A DNA stretch of 64,000 bases from Streptomyces sp. NBC_01716 (GTDB taxonomy: Bacteria; Actinomycetota; Actinomycetes; Streptomycetales; Streptomycetaceae). The notes below the pieces were generated by a model that saw only the letters and a program-made list of their open reading frames with translations, had not been told where the DNA came from and did not search any database. The stretch covers positions 7,626,001 through 7,690,000 of the forward strand of contig NZ_CP109181.1 in the NCBI RefSeq assembly GCF_036248275.1. The letters are read 5' to 3'. The position numbers were made by a program, and so were the translations under genes. Shown one piece after another: positions 1 to 8,765 of this stretch. The stretch's first letter is position 1. Every line of letters starts with the position of its first letter.

Positions 1-230
1 GCGCATAGCGGCAGGGCCGCCCCTACGCATGCCGCTTCCGACGGAGTCCGTGATCTCGACGAGGCCGAACGCCCGCGACTCGCTGACGTGTGGTTACTCC
101 CTCCCGGTGCACCCGACCGACCCTCTCGTTGTTACCAGTACCTAACATTTTCGGCTTCCCGGTGGCCATGTGACCTGGGGTGAGCTACCTTTGGTGTTAT
201 TGGCGATTAACATTTGACGGAAGGGTCGTC

Positions 231-419
231 ATGGACTTCATCCTTATGACCGAGGGGGACACCCCGGTCGGGCTCACGCATGAGCACCGGCATCGGGAGC
301 TGATCGAGGTGCTGGCGGAGCGGGTGGGCTTCGATGCCTTCGGCAGCTCCGAGCAGCACGTCACCCTGGGCACGGCATCGGTCGCCGCACACACTGCCCG
401 CGAGGTGTGGAATGGCTAA
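231..419 (+). pseudogene. N-terminal remnant of a luciferase-like monooxygenase
   Basis: An ATG at 231 follows a GGAAGGG ribosome site at 219-225. It opens a 62-residue product beginning MDFILMTEGDTPVG and containing GFDAFGSSEQH, the usual first beta-strand and loop of LLM-class flavin-dependent monooxygenases, which normally run 330-400 residues. The reading frame stops right after this segment, so the TIM barrel is missing. The stop overlaps the start of the flavin reductase by 8 bases, the arrangement expected of an intact two-component monooxygenase operon. I infer an internal deletion that joined the first 50 or so codons to the last few. The short frame may still be translated and feed ribosomes into the reductase. 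A GTG at 180 is in frame but has no ribosome site. Confidence 0.6.
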
Positions 420-912
420 TCAAGTTCAGGGACTGGATGCGGCCGCCTTCCGCTCGGCGCTGGCTCAGTTCCCTTCAGGTGTGACGATCGTGACGACCCG
501 AGGCGCCGGCGGCGCGCCGCACGGATTCACCGCGAGCTCTTTCGCGGCGTTGTCACTTGACCCGCCACTCATTCTCGTTTGTCTGGACCAAGGAGCGGAC
601 TGCTTCCCGGCCTTCATGGCGGCTGAGCAGTTCGTGGTGAACATCGTGACGCCCGAACATGCGAAGTTGGCCATGAGGTTCGCCACGAAGGGCGAGAACA
701 AGTTCGCACACGGGAGCTTCGAATCCGACGAAAATGGTCATCCGATACTGTCCGACGCCGCCGCGGTCATCCGCTGCGAGCTGGAGGAGGCAGTACCCGG
801 AGGAGATCACGTAATTCTCATCGGCCGAGTGCACGACGCCCGGATGGGTGGCGGCAAGCCGGTGACGTGGTATCGAGGCGATTTCCTCCACCTCGGGGAG
901 AGCGTTGCATGA
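412..912 (+). CDS. Flavin reductase family protein (FMN-binding split barrel)
   Basis: The 166-residue product fits the flavin reductase-like domain that reduces FMN or FAD with NAD(P)H and supplies reduced flavin to a partner monooxygenase. Landmarks are FPSGVTIVTT near residue 20, the flavin-binding stretch GFTASSFAALSLDPP near residue 40, and the late HVILIGRVHDAR strand. Length and order are those of the complete family. The ATG at 412 was chosen over in-frame 334 because the family N-terminus begins just after it and because it overlaps the stop of the preceding remnant, suggesting translational coupling. Its natural partner, the luciferase-like oxygenase, is reduced to a fragment, so the reductase may be orphaned or may serve other enzymes. 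Confidence 0.88.
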   Translation: MANQVQGLDAAAFRSALAQFPSGVTIVTTRGAGGAPHGFTASSFAALSLDPPLILVCLDQGADCFPAFMAAEQFVVNIVTPEHAKLAMRFATKGENKFAHGSFESDENGHPILSDAAAVIRCELEEAVPGGDHVILIGRVHDARMGGGKPVTWYRGDFLHLGESVA

Positions 913-1000
913 ACCACATCGAGCACAGATCGACAGCTGTGGTGGACCGCGGCGCGCGCCGTGGTGCAACCCTCCGCTCAAGCCGTGCTGCGACCGTACG

Positions 1001-1366
1001 GTGAGCGACCCCGTGAAGACCGACCGCGTGAAGATCGGGAACGTGCTGCACCCGGTGGCCGACGTCAACGCCGCCGTGCGCTTTTACACCGACACCTTCG
1101 GCCTGGCCCCGATGTTCGTCGACGGCGACCGCTACGCCGCTCTCGACGCCGGCAGCACTACGTTGGCCCTGACCGGCCCGGCCGAGGACGTCACCGGCGG
1201 GGCGCCCGCGGCCTCGTTCAAGGTCCCCGACGTGGCCTCGGCACTCGCAGGCCTCGTGCAGGGCGGCGGGTCCGTAGTCCGGGAGCCCGAGCACGGCCCG
1301 CATGAGGTCCGGGCCGTAGCCCGGGACCCATGGGGCAACACCGTGGTGATCTACGGACCGCAGTAG
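1001..1366 (+). CDS. VOC (glyoxalase/bleomycin-resistance fold) protein
   Basis: A 121-residue single-copy vicinal-oxygen-chelate domain starts at GTG 1001. It shows the paired beta-alpha-beta-beta-beta arrangement: NVLHPVADVNAAVRFYTDTF at the start, a middle ALDAGSTTLAL strand and the closing RDPWGNTVVIYGP motif. VOC proteins include glyoxalases, ring-cleaving dioxygenases and drug-binding proteins; the sequence does not decide between them. It follows the flavin reductase by 88 bases on the same strand and may belong to the same former catabolic unit. A longer in-frame extension back to 905 is low-complexity and overlaps the reductase end, so it was rejected. Confidence 0.75.
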   Translation: MSDPVKTDRVKIGNVLHPVADVNAAVRFYTDTFGLAPMFVDGDRYAALDAGSTTLALTGPAEDVTGGAPAASFKVPDVASALAGLVQGGGSVVREPEHGPHEVRAVARDPWGNTVVIYGPQ

Positions 1367-1854
1367 GAGAGTCCGGTAGCGGGCCTCCGGCCTCCGGCTT
1401 GCCCTCAGACCGAGACGTCAGGGCGCGTCTCCGGCCGGGGCCCTCATACCCGATGAACATTCCTGTTCGTGCCTCTCTCCGGCCGTCGACCAGATCCTCG
1501 ACCTTTTCACGCCGGAACGACGTGCGAGGCCCAGGCGCCCACACGCTCCCCTGGTCACCCGCCCCCAAAGCCCGGAAGGTTTCCGTGCATTCCGACTTCC
1601 CTCCGCCTTCACCCGATCGCCCGCCGACGCCGGACCCATCGCTCGAAGCCCTCCGCCGTCGACACGGTGAAGGCCCCCTCGAAGCCCCCCGCGCATAGCT
1701 GCCGCCAACGCTGCCCCTCGTGCATCGGCATAGCGCTGTCCTTGTTGACCGACATCCCCGCAGCCCACGTGTACGGGCACACGACCCTGTGGCTTTTTAC
1801 GCTTGCCTCAGGCCAGGGAGACGAGCAGGAATGACTCTACGTTTTTCGCGGACC
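1367..1854 (+). other. Gene-free stretch, no recognised function
   Basis: About 490 bases between the VOC gene and the symporter remnant. Several short overlapping frames exist on both strands, but all read as low-complexity Pro/Arg/Ser strings without a recognisable domain or ribosome site. I see no RNA gene or repeat here. It is probably decayed coding DNA like its right-hand neighbour. Confidence 0.5.
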
Positions 1855-2665
1855 GGTCACTCTCACTTTGGCCTCGGTGTACTGCTGCTTCTTGCTCAAA
1901 AGATACGCGACAGCGGACGTTATACCCTCACTGACCTATTCTCCCTGCGTGCTGCTTAGCCGCAGCGCGCGAATTGCCGCGGCTCTGGTGACGCTCGCGA
2001 TCGCCATTCCCGTCCTCATGGTCCAACTGCGGGCCACAGGAATCAGCGTCACCCTACTGATCGGCCGGTCGACCCATGGAACTCAGGTCGTCTGCATACA
2101 GATTGTCAAGGTGATCGTCACCCTGGCCACGCTTTTGGTGCTCACACTGCTGGCGCTCAGTAAAATTGAGTGGAGCCCCGGTAATCTGTTCTCTGCAGCG
2201 GCGGAGAAGAGTATGTCGCCGGACGGATACCTGAGCCCCGGACTCTGGCCGCGCACCGCGAACCTCGGCCCACTCAACGTACTCGGCGAACACATGGTCC
2301 TGATCCTCGGTACGGCCGTACTGCCGAACCTGATCCTGCGTGTCTGCGCCTCTCGCAACGGACGCTCGGCACGGCGATCCACGAGCATTGCCTCGGGACT
2401 GGTCCTGCCTTCCTCGTTCTCCTGAGCGCAGCGGGCTTCGCAGCTGCGGCCGTGGTGGGAGGCGACGCCATCTGGGGGGTCGACGAAGTCGGACAAGGCT
2501 CCTCAATCCTGCATGCCTCGGAAGTACTTCCGGATGTCTCAGTAGCCCGCGTTGCACTCATCACCGCCATGACATCCGTAGTCTTTCTCGCCGCGTTCAC
2601 GACCGTGTCGAGTGTCGCCTTCGCTGCCGCTGTCACCTTCGCGCGTGACGTGACCGCGCGCAGCA
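1855..2665 (+). pseudogene. Sodium/solute symporter (SSS, acetate-permease type) remnant with two frameshifts
   Basis: Three pieces in two frames read together as an SSS-family permease of the ActP type. The first piece (1855-1945) contains LLLLAQKIRDSGRYTLTDLF. The second (about 1945-2410, shifted) contains RIAAALVTLAIAIPVLMVQL and GTQVVCIQIVKVIVTLATLL, typical transmembrane helices. The third (about 2410-2665, back in the first frame) contains AGFAAAAVVGGDAIWGVDEV and ALITAMTSVVFLAAF. The protein normally has over 500 residues, and both the N-terminal helices and the C-terminus are missing. At least two indels, near 1940 and 2410, prevent one continuous product. Such transporters import acetate or other short carboxylates. 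This copy cannot be functional. Confidence 0.8.
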
Positions 2666-2964
2666 AGGTATGGGCGCGGTCGATGAGCACGGGTCCCTGG
2701 CGTTCACAGATCTGGACAGGCTGTCGGTACGGGCCCACAGCCAAAGCTTGTACCCGCAATGCCGGCCTCCTGCGCCCCGACGTCACCACCGATGATCTGG
2801 TCCTGCTCAGCGGCTCCCTGAGCCAGGCCGTCCTGACGGCCGGCGACAGGCACCCGGGCCAGTGGCGCCGTCTCCTGCGTATCTCCCTCGACGGGCTCAG
2901 CAGCCGCAACACCGAACCCCTGCCCGAGCCCACATCCCACGTGGGCACACTCAGGAACGACTGA
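2666..2964 (+). pseudogene. TetR-family regulator C-terminal remnant fused in frame to the symporter piece
   Basis: The third frame of the symporter remnant continues without a stop into about 95 codons unrelated to transporters. The segment GLLRPDVTTDDLVLLSGSL followed by QWRRLLRISLDGL matches the ligand-domain end of actinobacterial TetR regulators, where an RPDVT-DDL motif precedes the last two helices. No DNA-binding helix-turn-helix is present upstream. The fusion point is near 2665-2740. This looks like a deletion junction that joined two unrelated genes, giving an open frame of 170 codons from 2452 that would be mistaken for one gene. Confidence 0.6.
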
Positions 2965-3157
2965 CCGAAAACCAGCTCTTCTCGCCTGCCGCGCCTGAGT
3001 AAAGGGTTGAGTAGTTGAGGTACGGCCCGACGACGCATCAGCCGTAGCCATCACGGAAGCGCTGTCACAACCGGATCGGATGCGCTGCCGAACGACCCGG
3101 TGGGGTACTCCACCGGGTGAGGAGTATGCGACGGCGGTGACTAGATGTGCAGCTAGG

Positions 3158-4441
3158 TCACTGACGCCGATGACGCCTGATGACCGTCGACACGTGAACG
3201 TGGCGGTCGCGTCCAGCACCATATCCGGCCGCGGCCATGACCAGGCTCAACGCGATGAGGAGGGTGAGAGCACCAGTCCAGCTGTTGGTGGTGTCGTGGA
3301 GGATGCCGAGAAGAAGGGGTCCGGTCGCTGCGACGAGGTAGCCGATGGACTGAGCCATCCCGGCTAGGGCTGTGGTCTCGCTGGGGCCACTGGCGCGTTG
3401 GCTTTGGAAGCTCAGGGCGAGCACGAGGCAGACACCGGCACCCAACCCGAGAAGAGTGCACGCTGCGACTGCCAGGGCTGGAAGGAAGAGCAGAATCGTG
3501 AAGCCGCCGGCGACGAGCGCTGATCCCGCAGCAGCAACGAAGCGCTGGTCGTGGCGGCCTCGAGTGATCAAAGGCAGCAACATGCTCGTGATCAGCGCGA
3601 CGAGCTGGTAGTAGAACAGCATCCAACCGGCAGCTGTAGTGCTCATGCCCTCCTTACTGAGGATGCTGGGCAGCCAAGCGACGGCGGTGTAGAAGGCAAG
3701 GGATTGCAGGCCCATGAAGAAGGACACCTGCCATGCCAGCCAGGATCGCCACGGGGTTGGAGCGTGTGTTCCGTCAGACTGAACGCTGCCGTCCGTCCGG
3801 GTCCCGCGCAGTCGAGGCAGCCACACCGCGAGAGCAGCGAGGGCGACGACCACTCCCCAGGCCAGAGCCGAATGCCAGGTGCCGGGGAGGGCGCCAGCAA
3901 GCGGGACGGAGATGCCGGACGACAAGGCAGCGACCAATCCCATAGCGGTGACGTAGAGGGCGCTGACGGTATGAACCTTCGGGCCGGGCACATGGGTACG
4001 AATCACCGTGGGCAGCAGGACATTGCCCACCGCGATCGCCCCCGAGAGGATCACGGTTCCGGCGAACAGGCAGGCAATCGAAGGAAGGGACCGGATAACG
4101 GTGCCCGCTGCCAGCACTGCGAGAGAGGCCACGAGGAGTCGGGTGGTACCGACCCGGTGCGAGGCGCGCCCGACGAAGGGCGAAGTCGCAGCGAACGTAA
4201 GCAGCGGCAGCGTACTCAGTACGCCACCCGCTGATGCGGACAACCCGGTGTCCTGCTCGATGGCCGGCAGCAGTGTGCCCACACCCGTCAGGGTCGCGCG
4301 CAGGTTGGCCGCCACCAGAAGAATAGCGATCAAGAGGCCAGCTGAAAGGGCAGGCGTAGTGATCGGCTTCTTCACGGTCGGGGCTGGATCGGCCTTTGTA
4401 GCCGCGGTGAGGCCGACGGGGGAGTTCCTCGAGGTGGTCAC
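3158..4441 (-). CDS. MFS transporter, CynX/NimT type
   Basis: A 427-residue major facilitator protein with about 12 hydrophobic helices and the CynX/NimT signature region: an N-terminal helix carrying ANLRATLTGVG, and TSPFVGRASHRVGTTRLL between helices 2 and 3. Members move cyanate, nitroimidazoles or other small drugs; the substrate here is unknown. Its GTG start overlaps the stop of the upstream FadR-type regulator by 4 bases (GTGA, 4438-4441), so the pair is a coupled operon. The regulator therefore probably controls this transporter in response to the transported compound or a metabolite of it. The Arg/His-rich C-terminal tail is a cytoplasmic end. Confidence 0.85.
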   Translation of the reverse strand: MTTSRNSPVGLTAATKADPAPTVKKPITTPALSAGLLIAILLVAANLRATLTGVGTLLPAIEQDTGLSASAGGVLSTLPLLTFAATSPFVGRASHRVGTTRLLVASLAVLAAGTVIRSLPSIACLFAGTVILSGAIAVGNVLLPTVIRTHVPGPKVHTVSALYVTAMGLVAALSSGISVPLAGALPGTWHSALAWGVVVALAALAVWLPRLRGTRTDGSVQSDGTHAPTPWRSWLAWQVSFFMGLQSLAFYTAVAWLPSILSKEGMSTTAAGWMLFYYQLVALITSMLLPLITRGRHDQRFVAAAGSALVAGGFTILLFLPALAVAACTLLGLGAGVCLVLALSFQSQRASGPSETTALAGMAQSIGYLVAATGPLLLGILHDTTNSWTGALTLLIALSLVMAAAGYGAGRDRHVHVSTVIRRHRRQ

Positions 4442-5130
4442 TTCTGCCGTTCCGTTCCGGTCCCGGTGAGCTTCACGATTTCGGTGGCGCAGTAGCGTGC
4501 GCCGATTTCGTCTTTAGCAGCGATCGCCTCCACGAGACGCCTATGCAGAAGCGTGTGCTCTGTGGCCGTCTCACTGGGCCAGAGTGTGCCGCCGATCTGC
4601 TCGGCGACCGCGATGCGGAGGACGTCGTACACCTCGGTAAGCAAGGTGTTCCCGCTGGCACTCACCACGGCCTGGTGGAAGCGGGTGTCGGCCTCCGCGA
4701 TGGCGGCCATCTCCTGTGAATCCGCGGTTTCCTCGGCCTTGTCGAGGAGGTGCCAAAGGCGAATCAGGTCATCTTCAGTACGCCGCAACGCGGCCTGGCC
4801 CGAGGCGTACTGCTCCAGGACTGCACGCAGTTCCAGCACGTCGCTCCGCCTCGAAGTGTTGGCACGTCTCATCAGTACCGAGTGCATTTCGCTCGACGCC
4901 TGGACGTACGTCCCGTCGCCCTGCCGAGCCTCCAACAGGCCCAGATGCACCAGCGCACCGATCGCCTCCCGGACCGTCGTGCGCCCGACACCGAGCTGCT
5001 TGACCAGCTCATGTTCGGGCGGAATCCGCATCCCTACCGGCCATGCGCCGGATGCGATCTGTTCACGGAGGGTGTCCACCAGTTGCGCCGACAAGCTAGC
5101 GACACGGCGCGGCGCTTGGAGATCATTCAT
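4438..5130 (-). CDS. GntR-family regulator, FadR subfamily
   Basis: A 230-residue regulator with an N-terminal winged helix (about residues 10-75: LREQIASGAWPVGMRIPPE, then VGRTTVREAIGALVHLGLLE) and an all-helical FCD ligand domain (about 95-220) with the metal/ligand motif EADTRFHQAVVSASGN. Proteins of this class repress catabolic or transport genes until a carboxylate ligand binds. It is first in a two-gene operon with the MFS transporter. A GT-N3-AC palindrome lies 19 bases upstream of its start, so it very likely regulates itself and the transporter. Confidence 0.92.
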   Translation of the reverse strand: MNDLQAPRRVASLSAQLVDTLREQIASGAWPVGMRIPPEHELVKQLGVGRTTVREAIGALVHLGLLEARQGDGTYVQASSEMHSVLMRRANTSRRSDVLELRAVLEQYASGQAALRRTEDDLIRLWHLLDKAEETADSQEMAAIAEADTRFHQAVVSASGNTLLTEVYDVLRIAVAEQIGGTLWPSETATEHTLLHRRLVEAIAAKDEIGARYCATEIVKLTGTGTERQK

Positions 5131-5148
5131 AAGGTGACCCTAACACCG

Positions 5149-5161
5149 GATGTCTGACATC
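5149..5161. promoter_or_regulatory. Candidate FadR-type operator
   Basis: GATGTCTGACATC is a perfect 13-base inverted repeat, extendable to 19 bases with one mismatched pair. It contains the GT-N3-AC core typical of GntR/FadR regulators and lies 19 bases before the regulator start at 5130. It is the obvious site for autoregulation of the regulator-transporter operon. Confidence 0.7.
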
Positions 5162-5736
5162 TGGAGGTGACGTAGATCGCCTCAAGGTCAGGGGAGGCTG
5201 CGCAGGCGTTCAGGGAGATGTCGCTGAGCGGCGGGTAGCTGCCGATGCGGCCGTGAAGATCAGCGCCTGCCGGAACGACCAGCCCGTGCCGTCGGCGGCG
5301 CGAGCGGCGCCCTCAGGCGCTCAGTGATATGGGCCCTAGTCGGATGCCTGTCGATCACGGTGACGGTTCCCCGAACATTGCAGTGACGTGAGGCCGTATC
5401 GGCCGGTGTCGTGTTCGTCGTATCGCCTTCGTCCTGGTCTTCGTGGAGCTGTTTCGGGTGGGCGGAGTGGGTCCGGTGGTTCCTGGCGGGTGTCGTGGGG
5501 GAGTGCGGTGTCGGTGTCGCGGAGCCTGGTTGGTTCATTCCCGCGGCAGTCCCGAGGTTCAGTAGCATGCGCGTCCGTCGAACTGGCGGGATCGTTCTGC
5601 TGTCACCCGTCCGGGTGAGCGGCTGGGGTGGAAGCCCACGTGTGGCTCATAGCTTCGTGTCAGACGCATCCGTCACGCGCGTGTGTCTGGTTGAACTGCC
5701 CTGTACGCAAGCGTTGTTCGTTGTTGGAGGCTGTAC
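5162..5736 (+). other. Gene-free stretch, probable left flank of a transposon remnant
   Basis: About 575 bases between the operator and the transposase remnant. Open frames on both strands are low-complexity with no domain that I recognise. By analogy with TniA-type elements, the transposon left end should lie here. I cannot define its terminal repeat because the matching right end has been lost. Confidence 0.4.
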
Positions 5737-7253
5737 GTGGTCACCGTGCCGTTATCCGCCCGGCTACTGGGGTAACGACGTTGGACGCCGCCTCGGAGGC
5801 TGCGGAGACGGGTCTGGGCCGGCATCGGGACGAGTTGCGGCCTGCCGCGGTGCGGCAGTTGCTCAGGCTGCGGGAGTCGGGGGAGTTGGCGACCTCTCAC
5901 GTGAAGCTGGTTGCCGGCTCGGTGGACGTGAGTGTGCGGCAGGTGTGGCGCTGGCTGGCGCAGGCGGAGGAGACCGGTTCAGCGGAGAAACCCGCGCGCG
6001 GGCGGTTCAGGATTACCGAAGAGGTCATCGCCATCGCCCGCGACCTCGACCCCGGTTTTATGGCGGGCCTGCGGGAGGGCACCCCGGCCGCCCGCAGTTT
6101 CGACCCCGCCTTCCAGCGCCCGGCGGTGGCCCGTAACCAGATGTGGGAGGGGGACCACAAGCAGGCCCCGACCGTGGTGATGATGCCCGATCAGAAGCTG
6201 TCGAAGCTGTGTGTGACGTGGTTCGAGGACCGCGGTACCGGCTATGTGATGGGCTGGGCGGTCACCGCCGGTTCCGCGCACCGCGGATCGGTCCCGGCGG
6301 CCGTCCGCGCCTCCGTGGTGCACGCCCCCCCCTACGGGCCCGTCGGCGGACTGCCCCACCTGGTGCGGGTCGACGGCGGAGCCGACTTTCTGTCCAAGGA
6401 CCGTCCGGCGGACCTTCAGCTTGCTCGGGGTACCTATGGAAAGGGCGCGCAGCGCCCGCCACAAGGGCGGGATCGAGCGGCTGAACCGCACCTGCATGAC
6501 CCGGTTCTTCGCCGACCTGCCCCGCTACACCAAGGCACCCCAGCTCGACCGCCGCCGCCGGGTCGGTGACCAGGACCCGCCGCTGACCTTCGAGGCCTTC
6601 GTCGGCTTGCTGCGCCAGTGGGTCGAGGAGCGCAACACCCAGTACGTCCTGGGGCGCACCGGGACGACACCGCTTCAGGCGTGGCTGGCCGACCCCGCCG
6701 AGATCCGGCCGGAACCCGGTCCGGATGAACTGCGCGCGCTCATGCTGGGGAGGACAACAAGGTCCACAAGATCACCAGTTACGGGGTCGAGTTCAACAAC
6801 CGCTACTACATGCCCGAGAAGGGCGTGGGACGCATCGGTCTGGAACTGCGCCTGCGGTGGATGCCCCACCACGACCACGAGATCGACCGCTGTACCTTCC
6901 GCGGCAACCGCTGCCTCGGCCGGGCCTTCCTCAGCAACGAGGTCAGCGATGAGATGCGCGAGAAGGTCCTCAACGACCGCGACGAGCACAGCGAGGTGCT
7001 GCGCCAGGCACTGAAACGCTCCGCCGAACGCAAGCGGACGCCATCTGCCCTCCGCCCAGCCCGAACTCCCCGTCCGCGCCATCCGCATGACGGAACAGGA
7101 GGCACGCGCCGAACTCCAGGGAACCGCCCCGCCCACCCCACCCCGCCCCGGCGGCGCGCGGAGCCCTATCAGCCCCTGACTCCCATCCCGGCCGGCTGGA
7201 TACGCCCCGGCCAGGCCACCGCACTCCCGGATCCGTCTTCGGAGGACATATGA
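5737..7253 (+). pseudogene. TniA/TnsB-like DDE transposase remnant (Mu C-terminal domain), three frameshifts
   Basis: A GTG at 5737 follows GGAGG at 5726-5730 and begins MVTVPLSARLLG; then frame changes near 5772, 6400 and 6745 are needed to follow the protein. The pieces in order are an N-terminal helix-turn-helix region (VSVRQVWRWLAQAEETGS), an integrase-core catalytic domain (MWEGDHKQAPTVV, VRVDGGADFLSKD, HKGGIERLNRTCMTRFFADL) and a Mu-type C-terminal barrel (VEFNNRYYMPEKGVGRIGLE). The aspartates in GDHKQ and DGGAD and the glutamate in GGIERLN fit the DDE triad. The final frame ends in TGA overlapping the ATG of the ATPase at 7250, the usual operon layout. The frameshifts make it inactive. 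Confidence 0.82.
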
Positions 7254-7574
7254 CCGTCACCCGTCGAGTCGAAGGCGATGTCGGTGATCTACGGCGATGC
7301 CGGGCTCGGGAAGAGTTTCGGTACCCGGGCAACGATCCAGGAGATGAATCAGGATCTGATCCTCCCGCTGGACTTCGCCCGCTCCCGCCCGGGGCCGAAG
7401 GATCTGCGCGAGGAGTTGTTCCATCAGATGAGCCTCTCCTGCAAGATGCCGGGGACGCCGTCCGCGTTCGACAAGCTGCTGCGCGAGCGGCTTGCGCGAC
7501 AGCTCCTTGTCCAGCTCGCCGCGTTCCTCGCCCGCTGCTCGTCGCGGATGATCTGGTCGACGGCAGAGCGGTGA
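7250..7574 (+). pseudogene. TniB/TnsC-like AAA ATPase remnant
   Basis: An ATG at 7250 with GGAGG at 7241-7245 overlaps the transposase stop, but the first codons run out of frame. From about 7272 another frame encodes a P-loop, IYGDAGLGKSFGTRATIQEM, then GPKDLREELFHQMSL and FDKLLRERLARQLLVQLAAF, after which similarity ends. Intact TniB/TnsC ATPases exceed 280 residues and include Walker B and sensor motifs, absent here. In related elements this ATPase selects the target and activates the transposase. Both an N-terminal internal deletion and a C-terminal truncation are visible, so the element is dead. Confidence 0.75.
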
Positions 7575-7681
7575 CCTGTGGCGACCAGATCGTTGAGATG
7601 GGCAGCGCCCCGAAATCTGAGCCATCTCCGGTGATCGTTTCCGGTCAGGGCGATAGAGGTTGCCTGCGGCGAGAGCACTTG

Positions 7682-8521
7682 TCAGATGTGCTGTTTGGAG
7701 AAGTCCAACGCGGCCTGCGCGACATCCTGCCAACCGCTGTCGAAGACCAGAGAATGGCCGCGCCCGCGGATTTCCTGGAGCTCGGTGAGGGCGGGGTTGC
7801 GCTTCTGCCTGCGATAGGAGGCTTCGGCGATTGTCCGTGGGGCGATGTGGTCCTTCTCCCCGGTGATGAGGAGCATGGGGCCGCGGTGGGGGCCGGCGGT
7901 GTCGACTCTGGCCTCGGTGCGTGGGTTGATGTTCGCCGTGGCGGCCTGGAACAGCGGAATGCCCGAGCCGGCGACCGGATAGGTCTCGTACAGAAACCTG
8001 GCTTCGCTCTCGGTGACGGCATTGGCGAAGGAGTAGCGGAACTGTTCGTAGGTGAGGCTGACGGACCGCCGATAGTTGGCGGGGTTGCCGATGACCGGAA
8101 GAGCGGACTTCAACGCGGAGAAAGGCAGTGGCAGCACTCCTCTGAACGGTGCGGAGTCGATCGGCACCGACAGGGCGGCCAGTCCTCGGCCGGCGAGCTG
8201 CTGGGTGATCAGCCCGCCGAAGGAGTGGCCGATGATCACGGGCTGCTGGTCGAGTCCCGTGATGACCTCGGCCATGTGGTCGGTGACCTGCTTCACCCGC
8301 TTGCCGGCGAAGACTTCGGGGTGTGCCCGGGCCTCGGCGACCGTCATCGGGTCGTCGGGCCAAGCGGGGGCGAGGGTGCTGTAACCGTGCTGCTCGAAGA
8401 ACGAGCGCCAAGGCTGCCAGCTCGACGCCAGCATCCACAGTCCATGCACGAAGACAACCGGCCGACGACCGGAGGCGTTGGCCTCGGCGATCTCCTGCTG
8501 TTCACGAGCACTGAGACTCAT
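7682..8521 (-). CDS. Alpha/beta hydrolase
   Basis: A 279-residue soluble hydrolase. The oxyanion strand is VVFVHGLWM, the nucleophile elbow is GHSFGG (serine near residue 100), the acid lies in ITGEKDHIAP, and the histidine is in GRGHSLVFD close to the C-terminus, so the triad is complete. The cap region is short, as in lipase or esterase-like members. Substrate is not predictable. The ATG at 8521 was chosen because the family fold starts right after it; an open extension upstream is low-complexity. It is divergent from the CdaR-type regulator at 8766 across 244 bases, suggesting control by it. Confidence 0.85.
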   Translation of the reverse strand: MSLSAREQQEIAEANASGRRPVVFVHGLWMLASSWQPWRSFFEQHGYSTLAPAWPDDPMTVAEARAHPEVFAGKRVKQVTDHMAEVITGLDQQPVIIGHSFGGLITQQLAGRGLAALSVPIDSAPFRGVLPLPFSALKSALPVIGNPANYRRSVSLTYEQFRYSFANAVTESEARFLYETYPVAGSGIPLFQAATANINPRTEARVDTAGPHRGPMLLITGEKDHIAPRTIAEASYRRQKRNPALTELQEIRGRGHSLVFDSGWQDVAQAALDFSKQHI

Positions 8522-8753
8522 TGCTGCACCACCGTTCGGAGTACGCGGGAGAGCGCACCGCCTTCCACCCGCTTGTGCACCTCGTGCACATCGCGGGGTG
8601 TGCGGATCGCCCTTGTTCCGCGAGATTCTCCCGTCAGGCCACTGTGGAAGTCGATGTTCGGACGGACACCACATAGCTCGCCTGATTGTTCCCGCAAACA
8701 ACAAGCCCTCTCCGAGTCCACCACGAACAGGGGAATTTGACCGCAGTGCCGCG

Positions 8754-8759
8754 TACGAT
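8754..8759 (+). promoter_or_regulatory. Candidate -10 box, leaderless start of the CdaR-type gene
   Basis: TACGAT is followed by exactly six bases and then the GTG start at 8766, the spacing expected when transcription begins at the start codon. No good -35 hexamer lies 16-18 bases upstream, so an activator or another sigma factor may be needed. Confidence 0.4.
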
Positions 8760-8765
8760 TGACGT

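Noticed and set aside
7424..7678. Minus-strand 84-codon frame opposite the ATPase remnant
   Set aside because: The stretch HLNDLVATGHRSAVDQIIRD looked protein-like, but no family was recognised and it overlaps a clear P-loop remnant on the other strand.
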